Positions 1 to 10,282 of a stretch of DNA of 64,000 nucleotides are shown here, piece by piece (position 1 is the stretch's first letter; each line of letters begins with the position of its first letter). A program made the position numbers and the translations under genes. This stretch comes from JAQBDA01 sp963709875. Its GTDB lineage: Bacteria > Chloroflexota > Anaerolineae > Anaerolineales > UBA4823. The stretch lies in the NCBI GenBank assembly GCA_963709875.1, contig CAVPYB010000002.1:1-64000 (forward strand), read 5' to 3'. The notes beneath the pieces are model-generated. The model saw only the letters and a program-made list of their open reading frames with translations, was not told the origin of the DNA and searched no databases.

Positions 1-542
1 TATACTGCAAGTTTCGTCACAAGATATCGCAATCAGCGCTGCTGCAAGATCGTCATTTACTATCGCTGCCCAAGCTTCCATACCCGGTAAGCCCCCTGCA
101 CTGCTACACATCTTTTCCCACCAGGAGCGGAAACTCCGCACCCTGTCTGCCCTGCCGGACTAAGCGTATCTTCGCGCAACTCCCAACCGTCGATGGCTAA
201 TCGACCAAACGAGATCTCTTCAATTGAGAAAGCAGCCATCCCCTTTCTCACATCGTATCTTGCTTTTTTTGTAAGCATATGGAGATCATACTCAGGATCA
301 TCATAAATTACATGGTAACTGGTAGTGCCTTCCTGAAACGTAATTGGGGCAGAAAATCGCAAACCAATAGCCCGATTGGATACAAGAAGCTCGGTTAATT
401 CATTTTCATCGGGCTGGATAAGCCAGTGATAGGGAAACGCCTGGAGAATGCCGGGCGTGACTTCGACCCAAGTACTGCTCTTGGAATGAATCACACGGAG
501 TTCCTGGCGCTGCAACCACTCTGAAAATATATCCACGCTCAC
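1..542 (-). CDS. FemAB/GNAT-like acyltransferase, 3'-truncated by window edge, frameshifted
   Basis: Last gene of the polysaccharide locus; its 3' end lies outside the window. The first ~125 residues (542 down to about 170) read in one frame. The match to the FemAB/GNAT fold then continues in another frame to base 1, with a Trp-Trp pair and a motif GLPGMEAW followed by a hydrophobic strand typical of the second acyltransferase lobe. The original frame instead ends at base 60 in a Cys/Gly-rich tail that looks like nonsense. One indel near 150-175 would rejoin the two. The start ATG overlaps the stop of the upstream GNAT gene (ATGA). The substrate is unknown; such proteins in sugar loci transfer acyl or aminoacyl groups to saccharide intermediates. 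The family call is moderate. Confidence 0.5.
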
Positions 543-1246
543 TTCTTGGAATTTACTTTCGACATATGACTATTTTGGTGGGCAAGAATAAATTTCCTAT
601 GATAACCAAATACAGAGACAGATAGCTCTGAACGGGTAATAAGATATCCAGGCGTTCTACCCCCAGACAGCGAGGATTTATTCCAAGCAGCTACATGAGT
701 GACTAATGTTCTTATATCAGATCTATTCTCTCGAATAAAATTCATAATACCTTGCTGGATTATCGGGAGTGCCCGATTGCCTCGAAATTCTTCAAAAGTC
801 CAACCATCATAAGTATATGCTTCGTCAATAGCAAGTGGATAACCGACATCTTCTCCAGGTGGAAATTCTAACCAAACAAACCCTACATCTTCTTTATGCC
901 AACGAGCTACAAACAAAACATCTCCACGATCAAATCTCTCCTCAAATTGATCAATGCCATATTCTCCTCGGATCTCAAATATCCTTTTACTTTACCTCCC
1001 CAATTGTCCATATTTAAATCAGTGTCTGTTAGGGAAACTACATTTAGAGTGATTTTAGGGATAACCTGATCTCTCTTGTGTTAATAAATCCTTTTCAAGC
1101 CTGTATACTCTTTCAATCCATAGAACGTTTTTCATGATGAGCTTAAACGTCCCGAACACCCCATACAATGGCAATAATAAATCTATTTTCGATTTGCCCC
1201 GTTTGATATTGTCAAATGTGCGAGTGATAGTTTGAAGAATACCCAT
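539..1246 (-). CDS. GNAT-family N-acetyltransferase, two compensating frameshifts
   Basis: Reads as three pieces. An N-terminal 63 codons (1246-1055) ends in a basic/aromatic segment. A middle piece starting KITLNVVSL lies in a second frame. A C-terminal acetyltransferase core (about 992-539) carries RGDVLFVARW, the beta4 strand and the GNRALP acetyl-CoA loop. The first and last pieces are in the same frame, so two opposite one-base indels (near 1055 and in the A-run near 987) would restore a protein of about 235 aa. Within the last piece the only start is an internal TTG (916), which would remove the first GNAT strands, so it is not a credible start. Lies between a GT4 gene and the FemAB-like gene, so probably modifies a sugar amine of the exported polysaccharide. 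Substrate not inferable. Confidence 0.55.
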
Positions 1247-1258
1247 AAATTACTTTGT

Positions 1259-2494
1259 TTACTCAGGTTCTTGGCTTGTCATATTTATGAACATTTTTTC
1301 ATAGCTATCGATGCATCTCTGCCGATTGAATTGATTTACAAGCGTTGTCCGACCATTCCGACCCATCATAGCAGAACGCTCCGGATCGTTCTTTAATTCG
1401 ACTATAGCCTGTGCCAATAGCTCGGACTTACCAGGAGGCACTACAACACCACAATCGGCATCACTAACAAGGTTAGCAATATCACTATCCTTATGTGCAA
1501 TCACCAAAACGGGTCGTTCACTTGCCATTATATTAAACAATTTACTTGGAAGCGATGTAAATGATGATGCGTTATTTAGTGTAACTAAGCCTACATCAGC
1601 TGACGAAAGCATATCTGCAAATATTTCCCTGGGTTGGAATGGCAAAAAAACAACATTATTTAAACCTTCAATATTGGCAATTTCCATTAACAATTCCTTT
1701 TTAACACCTTCACCAATAATCACAAATCTTATCTCTACAACATCTTGTAAGAGCGCTGCAGCATTTAATAGCTCCTCAAGAGCAGATGTATATCCAAGAT
1801 TACCAGCATACATCACCACGAATAATCCATCTAACTTGTATTGATTGCGGAATCTCGTATCGCCATCCATTGGACGAACTAGCTCCGAGTCCGCCCAAAC
1901 AGATAATTCCGAAATTTTAGATTGAGAAATCCCTTTAGATAATAAGATGCGCCGAAAGCTATTCGAAATCACAGATATATGGGCAGCCTTCTCATAAAGA
2001 AACCTTTCCATCCAGTAGAATAACCGGATAATAATGCGATTATTTATAACCCCCGCTAAAATAGCAGTATCCGGATAAAGATCCTCAACTCGTAATACCC
2101 ACGGAACATTCCATAATCGGGAGAGAACATAGGCTGAAAACCCTAAAGGTAGAGGCGGAGATGCGCTCATGATTACATCATGCTTTCTAGCGAATAATCC
2201 TCCAAATAGAGCAGATAGACTGAAAGTACCATAATTGAGGATGCAACTCCAAAAGCTATTATTTGGGGAGATATAACTCCAAACTCTTACAATTTTGACG
2301 CTATCACAACATTCTGTTGAAAGGATAGCATTCCGATAGCCCTTATAAACAACCCCCAAAGGGTAACTAGGGGCACTGGTCACAAAACTTACTTTATGAC
2401 CACGCTTGGCTAAATCAGTTGCCAACTCTGTGGCAAGCACCGCTCCACTCACCTCCTCTGGAGTGTAATGTTGCCCTATTATCATGATACGCAT
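1259..2494 (-). CDS. Glycosyltransferase family 4 (WcaI-like)
   Basis: Intact 411-aa GT4/GT-B enzyme expected to add a sugar from a nucleotide donor to the lipid-linked repeat unit on the cytoplasmic face of the membrane. The N-terminal lobe begins with MRIMIIGQHYTPEE, the usual opening of colanic-acid WcaI-like transferases. It has a short hydrophobic patch near residues 110-130. The C-terminal donor lobe has YAGNLGYTSALEELL, an IGEG loop near residue 260 and LPSKLFNIMASERPVL, the region that binds the nucleotide sugar. Length is normal. Lies 16 bases downstream of the acyltransferase gene within the minus-strand operon. Visibly AT-rich compared with the flanking core genes. Donor and linkage cannot be read from sequence. 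Confidence 0.85.
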   Translation of the reverse strand: MRIMIIGQHYTPEEVSGAVLATELATDLAKRGHKVSFVTSAPSYPLGVVYKGYRNAILSTECCDSVKIVRVWSYISPNNSFWSCILNYGTFSLSALFGGLFARKHDVIMSASPPLPLGFSAYVLSRLWNVPWVLRVEDLYPDTAILAGVINNRIIIRLFYWMERFLYEKAAHISVISNSFRRILLSKGISQSKISELSVWADSELVRPMDGDTRFRNQYKLDGLFVVMYAGNLGYTSALEELLNAAALLQDVVEIRFVIIGEGVKKELLMEIANIEGLNNVVFLPFQPREIFADMLSSADVGLVTLNNASSFTSLPSKLFNIMASERPVLVIAHKDSDIANLVSDADCGVVVPPGKSELLAQAIVELKNDPERSAMMGRNGRTTLVNQFNRQRCIDSYEKMFINMTSQEPE

Positions 2495-2510
2495 TGGTCT
2501 TAATGCCCCA

Positions 2511-3128
2511 TTAAGCCAATTTCCCGATCACACGCGCAGGATTTCCGGCTACCAGAGTGCCCGGTAAAACCTCACACGTTACCACGCTGCCTGCACCTAC
2601 CACGCTTCCCTTACCTATCCGCACCGCTTTTAATATCAGGCAGCTCATCCCGATGAAGACATCGTCCTCGATCAAAATGGGCGCCGAATGGGCTGCCTGT
2701 GGGTCCAGCCTGCGCTCCACAGGATCCAATGGGTGAAAGTCCGTATCGATGATCGTCGTATTCGCCCCGACTGTGACCCGATTGCCAATCGTTATTCGCT
2801 CTGCGGCGCAGATCGTTCCTCCGGTCATGCCGAAATTATCCCCGATCTCCAGCATTGCGCCTGCCTGCCAGGTACACAAGATAACCGGGTGGTTCGCTCC
2901 CAGCGGGTTTGAGCTTGCGGTTGAGCGCAACTGCAGATTGTCACCGATAGTCATGCGGCTGTGGCGGTGTTTTTGGACGATCGGCACCCCGTAGAAGCGC
3001 CAGCCGTGCCCCCATTTGATCCTGCTGGCGAAGAATTTCGCTCTCACCCATGGAAAAGAGAACCAAACCGTGAGGAGGTTATCAAATTTCCAGGGTGTAT
3101 CGCGGATATTTCGGACTACCGATCCCAT
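2511..3128 (-). CDS. Left-handed beta-helix (hexapeptide) O-acetyltransferase
   Basis: 205-aa member of the WcaF/NodL-like hexapeptide acyltransferases, which move an acetyl group from acetyl-CoA onto a sugar hydroxyl. Imperfect hexapeptide repeats (IGDNLQL, IGNRVTVGANTTI, IGKGSVVGAGSVV) run from about residue 60 to 195. The family histidine lies in TDFHPLD near residue 130, and VAGNPARVIG closes the helix as usual. Length is normal. It starts one base after the stop of the preceding GT4. It is less AT-rich than the neighbouring transferases, suggesting a different origin for this cassette. Likely decorates the repeat unit. Confidence 0.85.
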   Translation of the reverse strand: MGSVVRNIRDTPWKFDNLLTVWFSFPWVRAKFFASRIKWGHGWRFYGVPIVQKHRHSRMTIGDNLQLRSTASSNPLGANHPVILCTWQAGAMLEIGDNFGMTGGTICAAERITIGNRVTVGANTTIIDTDFHPLDPVERRLDPQAAHSAPILIEDDVFIGMSCLILKAVRIGKGSVVGAGSVVTCEVLPGTLVAGNPARVIGKLA

Positions 3129-3129
3129 A

Positions 3130-4334
3130 TCAATGTTTTGGGCTATCGTCCACTACCCGCTGGTATAAGCACTCTAATTTATCTACCGCTGCCACGAGGG
3201 AAAACGTATCTTTCATTACTTCCGGACAGTTGCTCTTGTAATAAGCGTATCGCTCCTTATCTAACAATAGTGAACGAATACCGTTTGCGAATGCCTGGCT
3301 ATCGAAAGGAACAACGTCAGCAACTCTACCTTTGACTAAATGGGCAATCTCACAGCCCTCAGTAATGACCATTGGAGTGCCAGTTGAACAGGCCTCGATT
3401 ATTGTCATCGGAAAGGTGTCATTTCGACATGGTAAAACAAATATATCTGCATCCCTAAATGCAGCAATTACATCATCCCCTTCTAACATCCCGGGTAAAG
3501 AGACTTCGAGCATTTAATTGATATTTGTCAATTAACATCTTCAGCCTCCTCCAACTGTCCATCATCAGGTCCAACAATGGCCAGGAAAACATCATCATCC
3601 TTCAATATCGAAAAAGCCTCCACCAACATATCCGTACCCTTTTTACGATTGATCCTCCCTAAAAACAAGACCAGGGGGATATTAGAATCTAATCCGATTT
3701 TCTTACGAAAGCTTATAGAATCAGGTTCTTTGTTTAACGCGGAGATATCAATTCCATTGTTTATGATTTCGATGATTTCGGAGTCGACACCCTGAGCAAT
3801 TGCCTGCCTTACTTCACTTTCCTGACCAGCAATCAATGCTGTTAAATCATTCAATTCTATCTTCCCAAACACGGTATCATATAATCGTTTGAGAAAAAAT
3901 GAATTAATTATTCTCGGCAATCCTCCATGAGGCTGCATTATTATCGGAATTTTCATTTTACGCGCAGCTAGTATCACTGGAAGGTTTATAAAATTCCTAT
4001 AGCCGTTAATATGGACAATATCGTAACTATAAATTTCGCGTTTTATATACCTGGGAAGATCTGGTAGCCATATCGGACCTAATGTTCCAGGCCAGCTCGG
4101 TATATTCCAGGTATTAAAATAAACCACCCGTATACCATCAACAGAATTTTCGAAAGTGCCAGGCTGAATCTTATGGTGTTTGTCCAGTAAATTTGAACAG
4201 TAAACAGTTACTTGATGCCCCCGACAAATCAGTTCTATGGCGTTTTGGTGGACTAACTTAACAGGCCCACCCCAAGCAGTAGCCGGGGAAAAACCAAGAG
4301 TAACCATTAATATATTCATAATTGTTATGAGCAA
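3130..4334 (-). CDS. Glycosyltransferase family 4, interrupted by two one-base insertions
   Basis: N-terminal GT-B lobe (4334-3528) with NILMVTLGFSP and the donor-lobe start LFLGRINRKKGTDMLVEAF. The last third (about 3513-3130) is in another frame and carries GMLEGDDVIAAFRDADIFVLP and TIIEACSTGTPMVITE, the E-x7-E region. Removing one base near 3537-3541 gives LIDKYQLNARSLF, and removing one base in the CCCGGG at 3490-3495 joins that to TGMLEGDDV, so two +1 indels restore an enzyme of roughly 400 aa. The first piece starts inside the 3' end of the next upstream GT4 (10-base overlap). Expected role: sugar addition to the lipid-linked repeat unit. Confidence 0.75.
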
Positions 4335-5512
4335 AAAGCTGTGAGGACTGCTTGATGAATCCCTATTGCGAATTTATCAGGACCCCATTGCCTAATTTTA
4401 TCGAGAGAAGCCTTACCCATCAAATCAAGGTCGTAAGAATTACTACTAATTTTGTACATCAGATCAGATAGTTGGTCCAAGTCGGTTGGGTTGAATATAA
4501 ATCCATTCACACCATTTTCGACCAATTCAGAAGCACAGCCACTTCCACTCGATACCAGCACCGGCAAGCCAGACGCCATAGCTTCATTGACGACCAGTCC
4601 CCATTGGTCTTGCAAAGCCGGGTGGATAAATGCCCCCGCTAATGCATAATATGATGGTAACATGTCTATCTGCTGAATACCAGCCAGTGTCACGCCATCT
4701 AGATTTAAGTCCTGGATTAATTGTTCGAGCTCCTCCCGTTCATCCCCATCTCCCAACAATATCAAGTCCCATCTATTCCCCTCATCTCCAGCCTTTTTCA
4801 TTTTTTGACAATACCGGTTATAAGCGTAAATCAAAAAAGGTAAATTCTTCCTTTTAATAAATCGGGCAGAGGCTAAAAAATACTTTTTACCACGACGTAT
4901 ACCCGGTAAACTAAGGTGTTTATCAGGATTCTCCCGGACAATATCTGTCTGGTGAATAAAATATTCATTGTCTACAGCATCATAGCCCAGGTGTATTCTA
5001 TCTCCCGGAAATCCAAGCTTCTTCAGGTAATCCTTATGTTCCGACCCACCACACAGCGCAGAACCAAATTGATGCAAAATTACAACCTTAATTTTTTCTT
5101 TCCAAAAGATTCGAATATCGTCATTGTATTTTGATTCCGACATAAGAATAAGAGGGACATGATAGGCCTTGCACCAAATCATTATTGCTAGTGAATCGAT
5201 CGAGCCGTATCCATTCACAGCAACTGCATCTGGTCTAATCTAATTCAGTGAACTGAAAATACCTTTGATTAATGCAGCTATACGGATAGATGTATAGCTT
5301 TTACCGGGGAATATCGTAAATCGCTCGAAATCGACCTGTGCTATGGACTGATCCCACATATAAGTGTCATCTCTACTTGCGATTTCAAGACCGATTATTC
5401 TATATTGTTTAGGATGGAAATAATCATAGGCGGCCTGTAGTCTACTAATATGATAGGGGCCGAATCCTGGCCAATAAATCATCAATAAAGCGTCTTTGGG
5501 GATTGATCTCAT
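4325..5512 (-). CDS. Glycosyltransferase family 4 with an in-frame TAG
   Basis: Two open segments in the same frame are separated only by a TAG at 5240-5242. The N-terminal 90 residues (5512-5243) hold the first Rossmann strand (MIYWPGFGPYHISRL). The remaining 305 codons begin IRPDAVAVNGYGS and contain the donor lobe (FLASARFIKRKN, LLGDGDEREELE) and the acidic motif WGLVVNEAMASGLPVL. Together they give about 395 aa, the usual GT4 length. Unlike the other broken genes this is a nonsense codon, not a frameshift, so it may be a base error, a real inactivating mutation or readthrough. An internal GTG at 5218 could start a product lacking the N-terminal lobe, which would not be functional. Confidence 0.75.
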
Positions 5513-5625
5513 TATTATTAATCAACGGTTTAAGTGCGTTAAGTTATGGGTTCTGTTTGGGAATACGATATTTATTTCACCGAATTGGTTGTCTTTCAAA
5601 TTGTCGCTCATGAAGTATCGTTCCC

Positions 5626-6993
5626 TTATGAATTAAGCTCGGATATTTTTAATGGTTTCTCGCCATAATTAGAGAGTCTATCAACCAACCACAAACCCAG
5701 GGCAGGAATAGCAATATTTCCATATACTGTAAATCCCCAGAATGATCCACTCCCCCAAACTATCCATAAGAGAGATAGCCATGCTGTACCAACTGCTTTG
5801 ACCAGGGTTGGCGCATCTTCAAGGAGCATGCCATCGAGCCGCCTGCTCAAATAACCCGCAATTGCCACACCAAGTAAAACTCCAATTAGTCCTCCATTAG
5901 CATAGAAATCTCCAATCAGGCTCGATTTGGCTCCATATAATAGTTGATCGATAATAATCGGGTATGATTTCCCTTGCGCGGACCGCAACATGTCGACAAG
6001 AAAATATTTCTGTGGAAATATTCTTCCAGGGATAAAACCAAACAATATGTAATTTGTCAGAGGAATCCCATAATCGTAACCAATCCATCTGTCATGCAGA
6101 TAACTATCAAGGTACCAGCTAGCCAGCATAGCGGTATCATTTTCGGTTAATATGCTCGTGAATTGATCTGGAAATTCACCCAACAGAGATAGCATCTGTT
6201 TATCTATGTCAGTGATTTCCCATTCAACATGTCCACGCGTCTGGAATAGAGCTGCACTGACTATTAAGATCATTAAGATTAATATCCTACGCCATCGGGT
6301 CTTGCGCTGTAAGGTATCAACAATAGACAGCACCAGGATCATTGAAACAGTGATGAACCTCGCCCAGGCATCTGGCAATGATAATATGATAAAAACGATA
6401 CACAGCCCCCATCCTAATGCTCTCTCACGCCATCCAGGTGAGAATAACAATAAAATCGAGGGGACAAGCAAAAACACATACCCGGCATATTGGTATCCGG
6501 TAATCTCTCCTGTAAATCGACCATTTGAAATGACTAATTCGGAGCTATTGCTCAACAAACCCGAGCGAAACGTCAACATTGAATATAAACCGAAGCTAAA
6601 ACACATTATGAGTATGGTAAAAGAAGGGACTGTTAATCGGTAGACACTTTTAGTCAATCCCCAGGTGATCACTTTATCTTTAGTTCTGATATAAAATAGA
6701 AAGTAGATAAGAATTCCGACAAATGCATTAAATAATATCCACAAACCTCTACCGAACCCATCGGAAATTGCTAGACGTACATTGAACTGATGAATATCAT
6801 CGGTGAGGTAGACTGATAACGGCGTCAAGACATAATATAATAGGAATGCAATCCACGCCCAAAAGCCAGCTTTTGTCCACTGGAACAATCTTTCTCTGAT
6901 GAGTAGTATTGCAAATACGAACAGCTCAATTCCAATTACAATTGCTGTAAGCAGCAATATGCCTTCTGCAGAATCTACGAAAGATATCATCAC
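5626..6993 (-). CDS. Wzy-like O-antigen/exopolysaccharide polymerase
   Basis: Intact 455-aa polytopic membrane protein with about 10-12 hydrophobic helices spread along its length and a large hydrophilic loop around residues 255-340, the topology of Wzy polymerases that join repeat units on the outer face of the membrane. No catalytic motif is universal in this family, so the call rests on topology, length and position between GT4 genes with a flippase upstream in the same operon. Its ATG overlaps the stop of the upstream GT4 by 4 bases. Rich in AT. An oligosaccharide ligase is the main alternative. Confidence 0.65.
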   Translation of the reverse strand: MMISFVDSAEGILLLTAIVIGIELFVFAILLIRERLFQWTKAGFWAWIAFLLYYVLTPLSVYLTDDIHQFNVRLAISDGFGRGLWILFNAFVGILIYFLFYIRTKDKVITWGLTKSVYRLTVPSFTILIMCFSFGLYSMLTFRSGLLSNSSELVISNGRFTGEITGYQYAGYVFLLVPSILLLFSPGWRERALGWGLCIVFIILSLPDAWARFITVSMILVLSIVDTLQRKTRWRRILILMILIVSAALFQTRGHVEWEITDIDKQMLSLLGEFPDQFTSILTENDTAMLASWYLDSYLHDRWIGYDYGIPLTNYILFGFIPGRIFPQKYFLVDMLRSAQGKSYPIIIDQLLYGAKSSLIGDFYANGGLIGVLLGVAIAGYLSRRLDGMLLEDAPTLVKAVGTAWLSLLWIVWGSGSFWGFTVYGNIAIPALGLWLVDRLSNYGEKPLKISELNS

Positions 6994-8246
6994 ACCTTCT
7001 GGGAATTAATTCTTTGGTAAAGATCAACTAACCGACTGCCATAAATATCCCATGTATAATTATTCACACTCCTAGCTGCGTTTTGACCAATTTCTAAGCT
7101 TTCCCGGGGGTGATTGTGCAACCAGATTAAGCTTGAGAGAATGGCGTCAACATTGCGAATTGGAATAATTAATCCATCCATTAGGTTTGAAATTATTGAG
7201 CCGGCATTTGGGGTGGTAACCACCGGTAATCCTTCAGCCATTGCTTCGTAGATTACTAACGCAGAACCTTCTGATAGAGAGGGAAGGATGAATACAGAAG
7301 CTTGCTGGTAATAGTTATGAAGCTGGGCATGCGGAACAAATCCAACATATTGAATCCGCTGATCTTTTCGTACCCTATTCATGAAATAATCTTGAAATCC
7401 GTCCTCTACACCACCAACTAATATCAGTTTTGAATTGTGAATCCGAAGATTGCTAAATGCTTCTAGAAGATAGTGCACACCTTTCCTTGGTCCTATCTGT
7501 CCAACAAATAGTAAATTAAAAGAATCATTGGAAGAGGTATGCCTGTGATTATTTCTATGGCGTTCATTCGCAAATCTATTTATGTCAACACCATACGGAA
7601 TAACAAAAATTTTTCTGGGATCGAAATCACTCGCGATTAGTGTCTCTGCCACGTAATCAGATGGGACGATAAAATAATCAGCCAGGGAGAATTCCTCTTT
7701 GATCCTTTTTTCACTCAGCTTACCGACAAACTGGTAATCCAATCCTAATACATCATATTCTTCTCCCAGAAGTGACCATTCAACATCAGGATGAGCGCTC
7801 CGAAGATCGCAAATCAAGATATTGCCATTCTTTTTAGCTTTTCTGGCTCCATACAAACCAACTGTGCTCACGAAATGGAATATATTGCCACCTTCAACCC
7901 GGGGCAGCATTGCTAAATCATATAATTCACCAAAAATCCAATTTCCCCTCTCACGTGATATGACATCGAGATTGACTAGACCACGTGCAAATATCTCTGA
8001 AAAAGGTGAAAATTGGGCTGCGGCATCAAGACACTTATCTAGCCTCCTGCCCATCATTTTTTTTCGCCAATATGGTGGAAGCAATTTGACCCATGTTTCA
8101 TTCGCGTGAACATATCCAAAACTATACAAATAGCGTTTCAGATAACCGGCTTTACTCAATGCTACAGCGGCATGGTGATAATGAGTGATATTTCCAACCG
8201 ATAGAATAGCTCTCGGAATATCCAAATGATTAATGCCTTGTGTCAT
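6990..8246 (-). CDS. Glycosyltransferase family 4
   Basis: Intact 418-aa GT-B enzyme. The acceptor lobe is followed by a linker ending PYGVDINRF. The donor lobe starts LLFVGQIGPRKGVHYLLEAF near residue 240, then ILVGGVEDG and the nucleotide-sugar signature EGSALVIYEAMAEGLPVV near residues 335-352. Overlaps both neighbours by 4 bases (stop of the TPR gene upstream, start of the polymerase downstream), so translation is probably coupled across the three. Expected to extend the lipid-linked repeat unit in the cytoplasm; donor unknown. Confidence 0.88.
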   Translation of the reverse strand: MTQGINHLDIPRAILSVGNITHYHHAAVALSKAGYLKRYLYSFGYVHANETWVKLLPPYWRKKMMGRRLDKCLDAAAQFSPFSEIFARGLVNLDVISRERGNWIFGELYDLAMLPRVEGGNIFHFVSTVGLYGARKAKKNGNILICDLRSAHPDVEWSLLGEEYDVLGLDYQFVGKLSEKRIKEEFSLADYFIVPSDYVAETLIASDFDPRKIFVIPYGVDINRFANERHRNNHRHTSSNDSFNLLFVGQIGPRKGVHYLLEAFSNLRIHNSKLILVGGVEDGFQDYFMNRVRKDQRIQYVGFVPHAQLHNYYQQASVFILPSLSEGSALVIYEAMAEGLPVVTTPNAGSIISNLMDGLIIPIRNVDAILSSLIWLHNHPRESLEIGQNAARSVNNYTWDIYGSRLVDLYQRINSQKV

Positions 8247-9255
8247 CTGGATTTCTCTAATGATAGCTGTAAATTATGGAGTTTATTCTGTTGCATTTCA
8301 ATTACATCAGGTGTTGATTTATTTCGAATCTCTTCAAGGATTGATTCCTGCGCTAAATCTAAGTAATACACTGCACGATCATAGTCCCCTGTATGCAAAT
8401 AACATTTTACAAGTAACTCATAGTAGCTGAAATCTAATTGTGAATTGAAAAAGTAACCACGATTATTGGGCTGCAACCCAATTTCAAGAATGTTTATGGC
8501 ATCCTCAACCAAGCCAAAATAAAAATAATCCGATCCTAGTGGGTATGACAAATAATATGAATTATCACTCTGAATCCAAGCTTTGCGATTGTATTCAAGT
8601 GATTTCTGCATATTCCCACGATCTCGATATATAAGTGCTAAAACAGAATATACATCACTCTTTTGTTCTTTGGATAAGGTTTCAAATCCCTCTAAGTTAC
8701 TTATAACTCCATTCAAGATAAGTTCAGCTTTATCATGGTTGCCAAAATAATATTCAGTATGCCCCCATGAGGTTAGAACTCTACTATCTAATTTATTCCA
8801 ATAGTGCATGGCATCGATAAACTTCCCTCTTTCGGTAAGCGTTATCTCCTGCCAAATAATTCCATCCTTCAAAATCTTTGCAATTTTTAGCAGAATGCAA
8901 CGCTATTCTTGCTTTGTCTATATCATAATCAACAATCGCACGACTTAAAGTACAGGGCCTGGCAGCCCTCCGTTGTCATATTAGATATACGACTAATGTT
9001 CTCGTGGGATGGATGGAAAATAATGCTAAGAAGATAAATGTTGGTTAGATTTTCAATTAATTTTGGGGTTGCAAGTATTATTGTACAAAAACTAGAGCCA
9101 ACAATAATAAACCATAATAGTATTCTCAAAGCACCCCAATTTCTGTTAATTACACTGTTCATTTCAAGTCTGGTAGCTCCACAGTAAGGATTGATAAAGA
9201 TTCTCTTGTCCGCTAATAGAGCTGTGGGCATGAGCAATCGAGTATCCATCCACAA
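8243..9255 (-). pseudogene. Membrane-anchored TPR protein of the polysaccharide locus, broken by at least two frameshifts
   Basis: The C-terminal 209 aa (8872-8243) contain TPR-like helical pairs (AELILNGVISNL, SVLALIYRDRGNMQKSLEYNRKAW, YHTGDYDRAVYYLDLA type repeats). Upstream, in other frames, lie SRAIVDYDIDKARIALHSA (8950-8875), a probable further repeat, and a segment with one strong transmembrane helix (LRILLWFIIVGSSFC, about 9130-9085). Shifts near 8872 (A/T run) and near 8947 would join them. Such TM-plus-TPR proteins are common in Chloroflexota surface-sugar loci and may scaffold assembly, but no function is established. The true 5' end is unclear: a further frame carrying VDGYSIAHAH reads up to about 9297. 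Marked pseudogene because several breaks are needed; sequence error is equally possible. Confidence 0.5.
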
Positions 9256-9316
9256 ACCACAAATACAGCAATGCTGTTGGGAGCTGACTAATGGTCATCA
9301 ACTGCCCAAAAGTTAC

Positions 9317-10276
9317 TTATCCAGACCAATTATTTTTCAAGTAAGTGTCTTTGCGGGCAATGAACAATAATTCTGAACCATTAAGATTGTGAATAATATT
9401 TCTTGAGTCAAACGAATTCAGCAGCTTGATTACCTCACCATTGTAGGGTGATGATGCAATAAATCTTGTGATTGCTCCAAAATACGTGTTGATATATTCA
9501 TCATCAATGAAGTTGGGGTGCTTGTAACCCCAATGCTGGTGCCATCCATGAAAATCAACTTGTTTCCTTGCTTTAGACCCATTTGGTGTAACAGAGATTA
9601 AATAACCACCTGGTTTCAACATATCATACGCCAAGGAAAACACATCTTGAGTTGAGTCAACATGTTCTAACACATGAGCAGAAAAGAAAATATCGAAGGA
9701 CTCCCGTAATTCTCTTTGTTCATTCAATTCATCGACACTTGTATACACAACCAACCCAAGCTTGTTAATCGCAAAATCCGCCCTGCTCTTCGAAATTTCA
9801 TAACCGATTGCATAGTAACCGGAATTTACAAATTGCCACGTACCATATCCCCAGGAGCAACCGAAATCAAATATTTGTGCACTCTCTTGGATCCCTATTG
9901 CGCTCAATAAAAGCAGATAATCTTTATAATCCTTTTCTGTGTATCGGAATTCTTCAGCCAAATATTTTCTAAGTTGTACTTCCGAAGGGAGATCAGTTGT
10001 AAAACCTTGGTTGTAGCCCGATTGATAATATTGATTGAACTCCTGAGGTGCTGTGGTAGGTGTTCTATACAAAAGTTTACAATTCAAACAACGACACAAT
10101 TGAGTAAATATGTATTTACGATCGATTATTTCTCTGCTACCTGAACCACATGATGGGCAGCGCAATCCAACACGAAATGCCAGCTTCATTGCTGAACTAA
10201 ACAAATATTTCAATTTTCCCATTTTAGAAATAATCGGACTTAAGCGAGTAGATTTATATAAATCGAATAAGTTCAT
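9317..10276 (-). CDS. Class I SAM-dependent methyltransferase with N-terminal zinc ribbon
   Basis: 319 aa, intact. Residues about 39-67 form a four-cysteine zinc ribbon (CPSCGSG ... CRCLNCK). The Rossmann SAM-binding core follows: motif I FDFGCSWGYGTW near residue 140, an acidic end of strand 2 at GYEISKS, and FDIFFSAHVLEHV, which is typical of small-molecule methyltransferases. The zinc ribbon plus methyltransferase arrangement is seen in sugar C- and O-methyltransferases of polysaccharide loci, which fits its place between the flippase and the TPR gene. Probable role: methylating a nucleotide sugar or the growing glycan. The substrate is inference only. Confidence 0.8.
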   Translation of the reverse strand: MNLFDLYKSTRLSPIISKMGKLKYLFSSAMKLAFRVGLRCPSCGSGSREIIDRKYIFTQLCRCLNCKLLYRTPTTAPQEFNQYYQSGYNQGFTTDLPSEVQLRKYLAEEFRYTEKDYKDYLLLLSAIGIQESAQIFDFGCSWGYGTWQFVNSGYYAIGYEISKSRADFAINKLGLVVYTSVDELNEQRELRESFDIFFSAHVLEHVDSTQDVFSLAYDMLKPGGYLISVTPNGSKARKQVDFHGWHQHWGYKHPNFIDDEYINTYFGAITRFIASSPYNGEVIKLLNSFDSRNIIHNLNGSELLFIARKDTYLKNNWSG

Positions 10277-10282
10277 CTCAAC

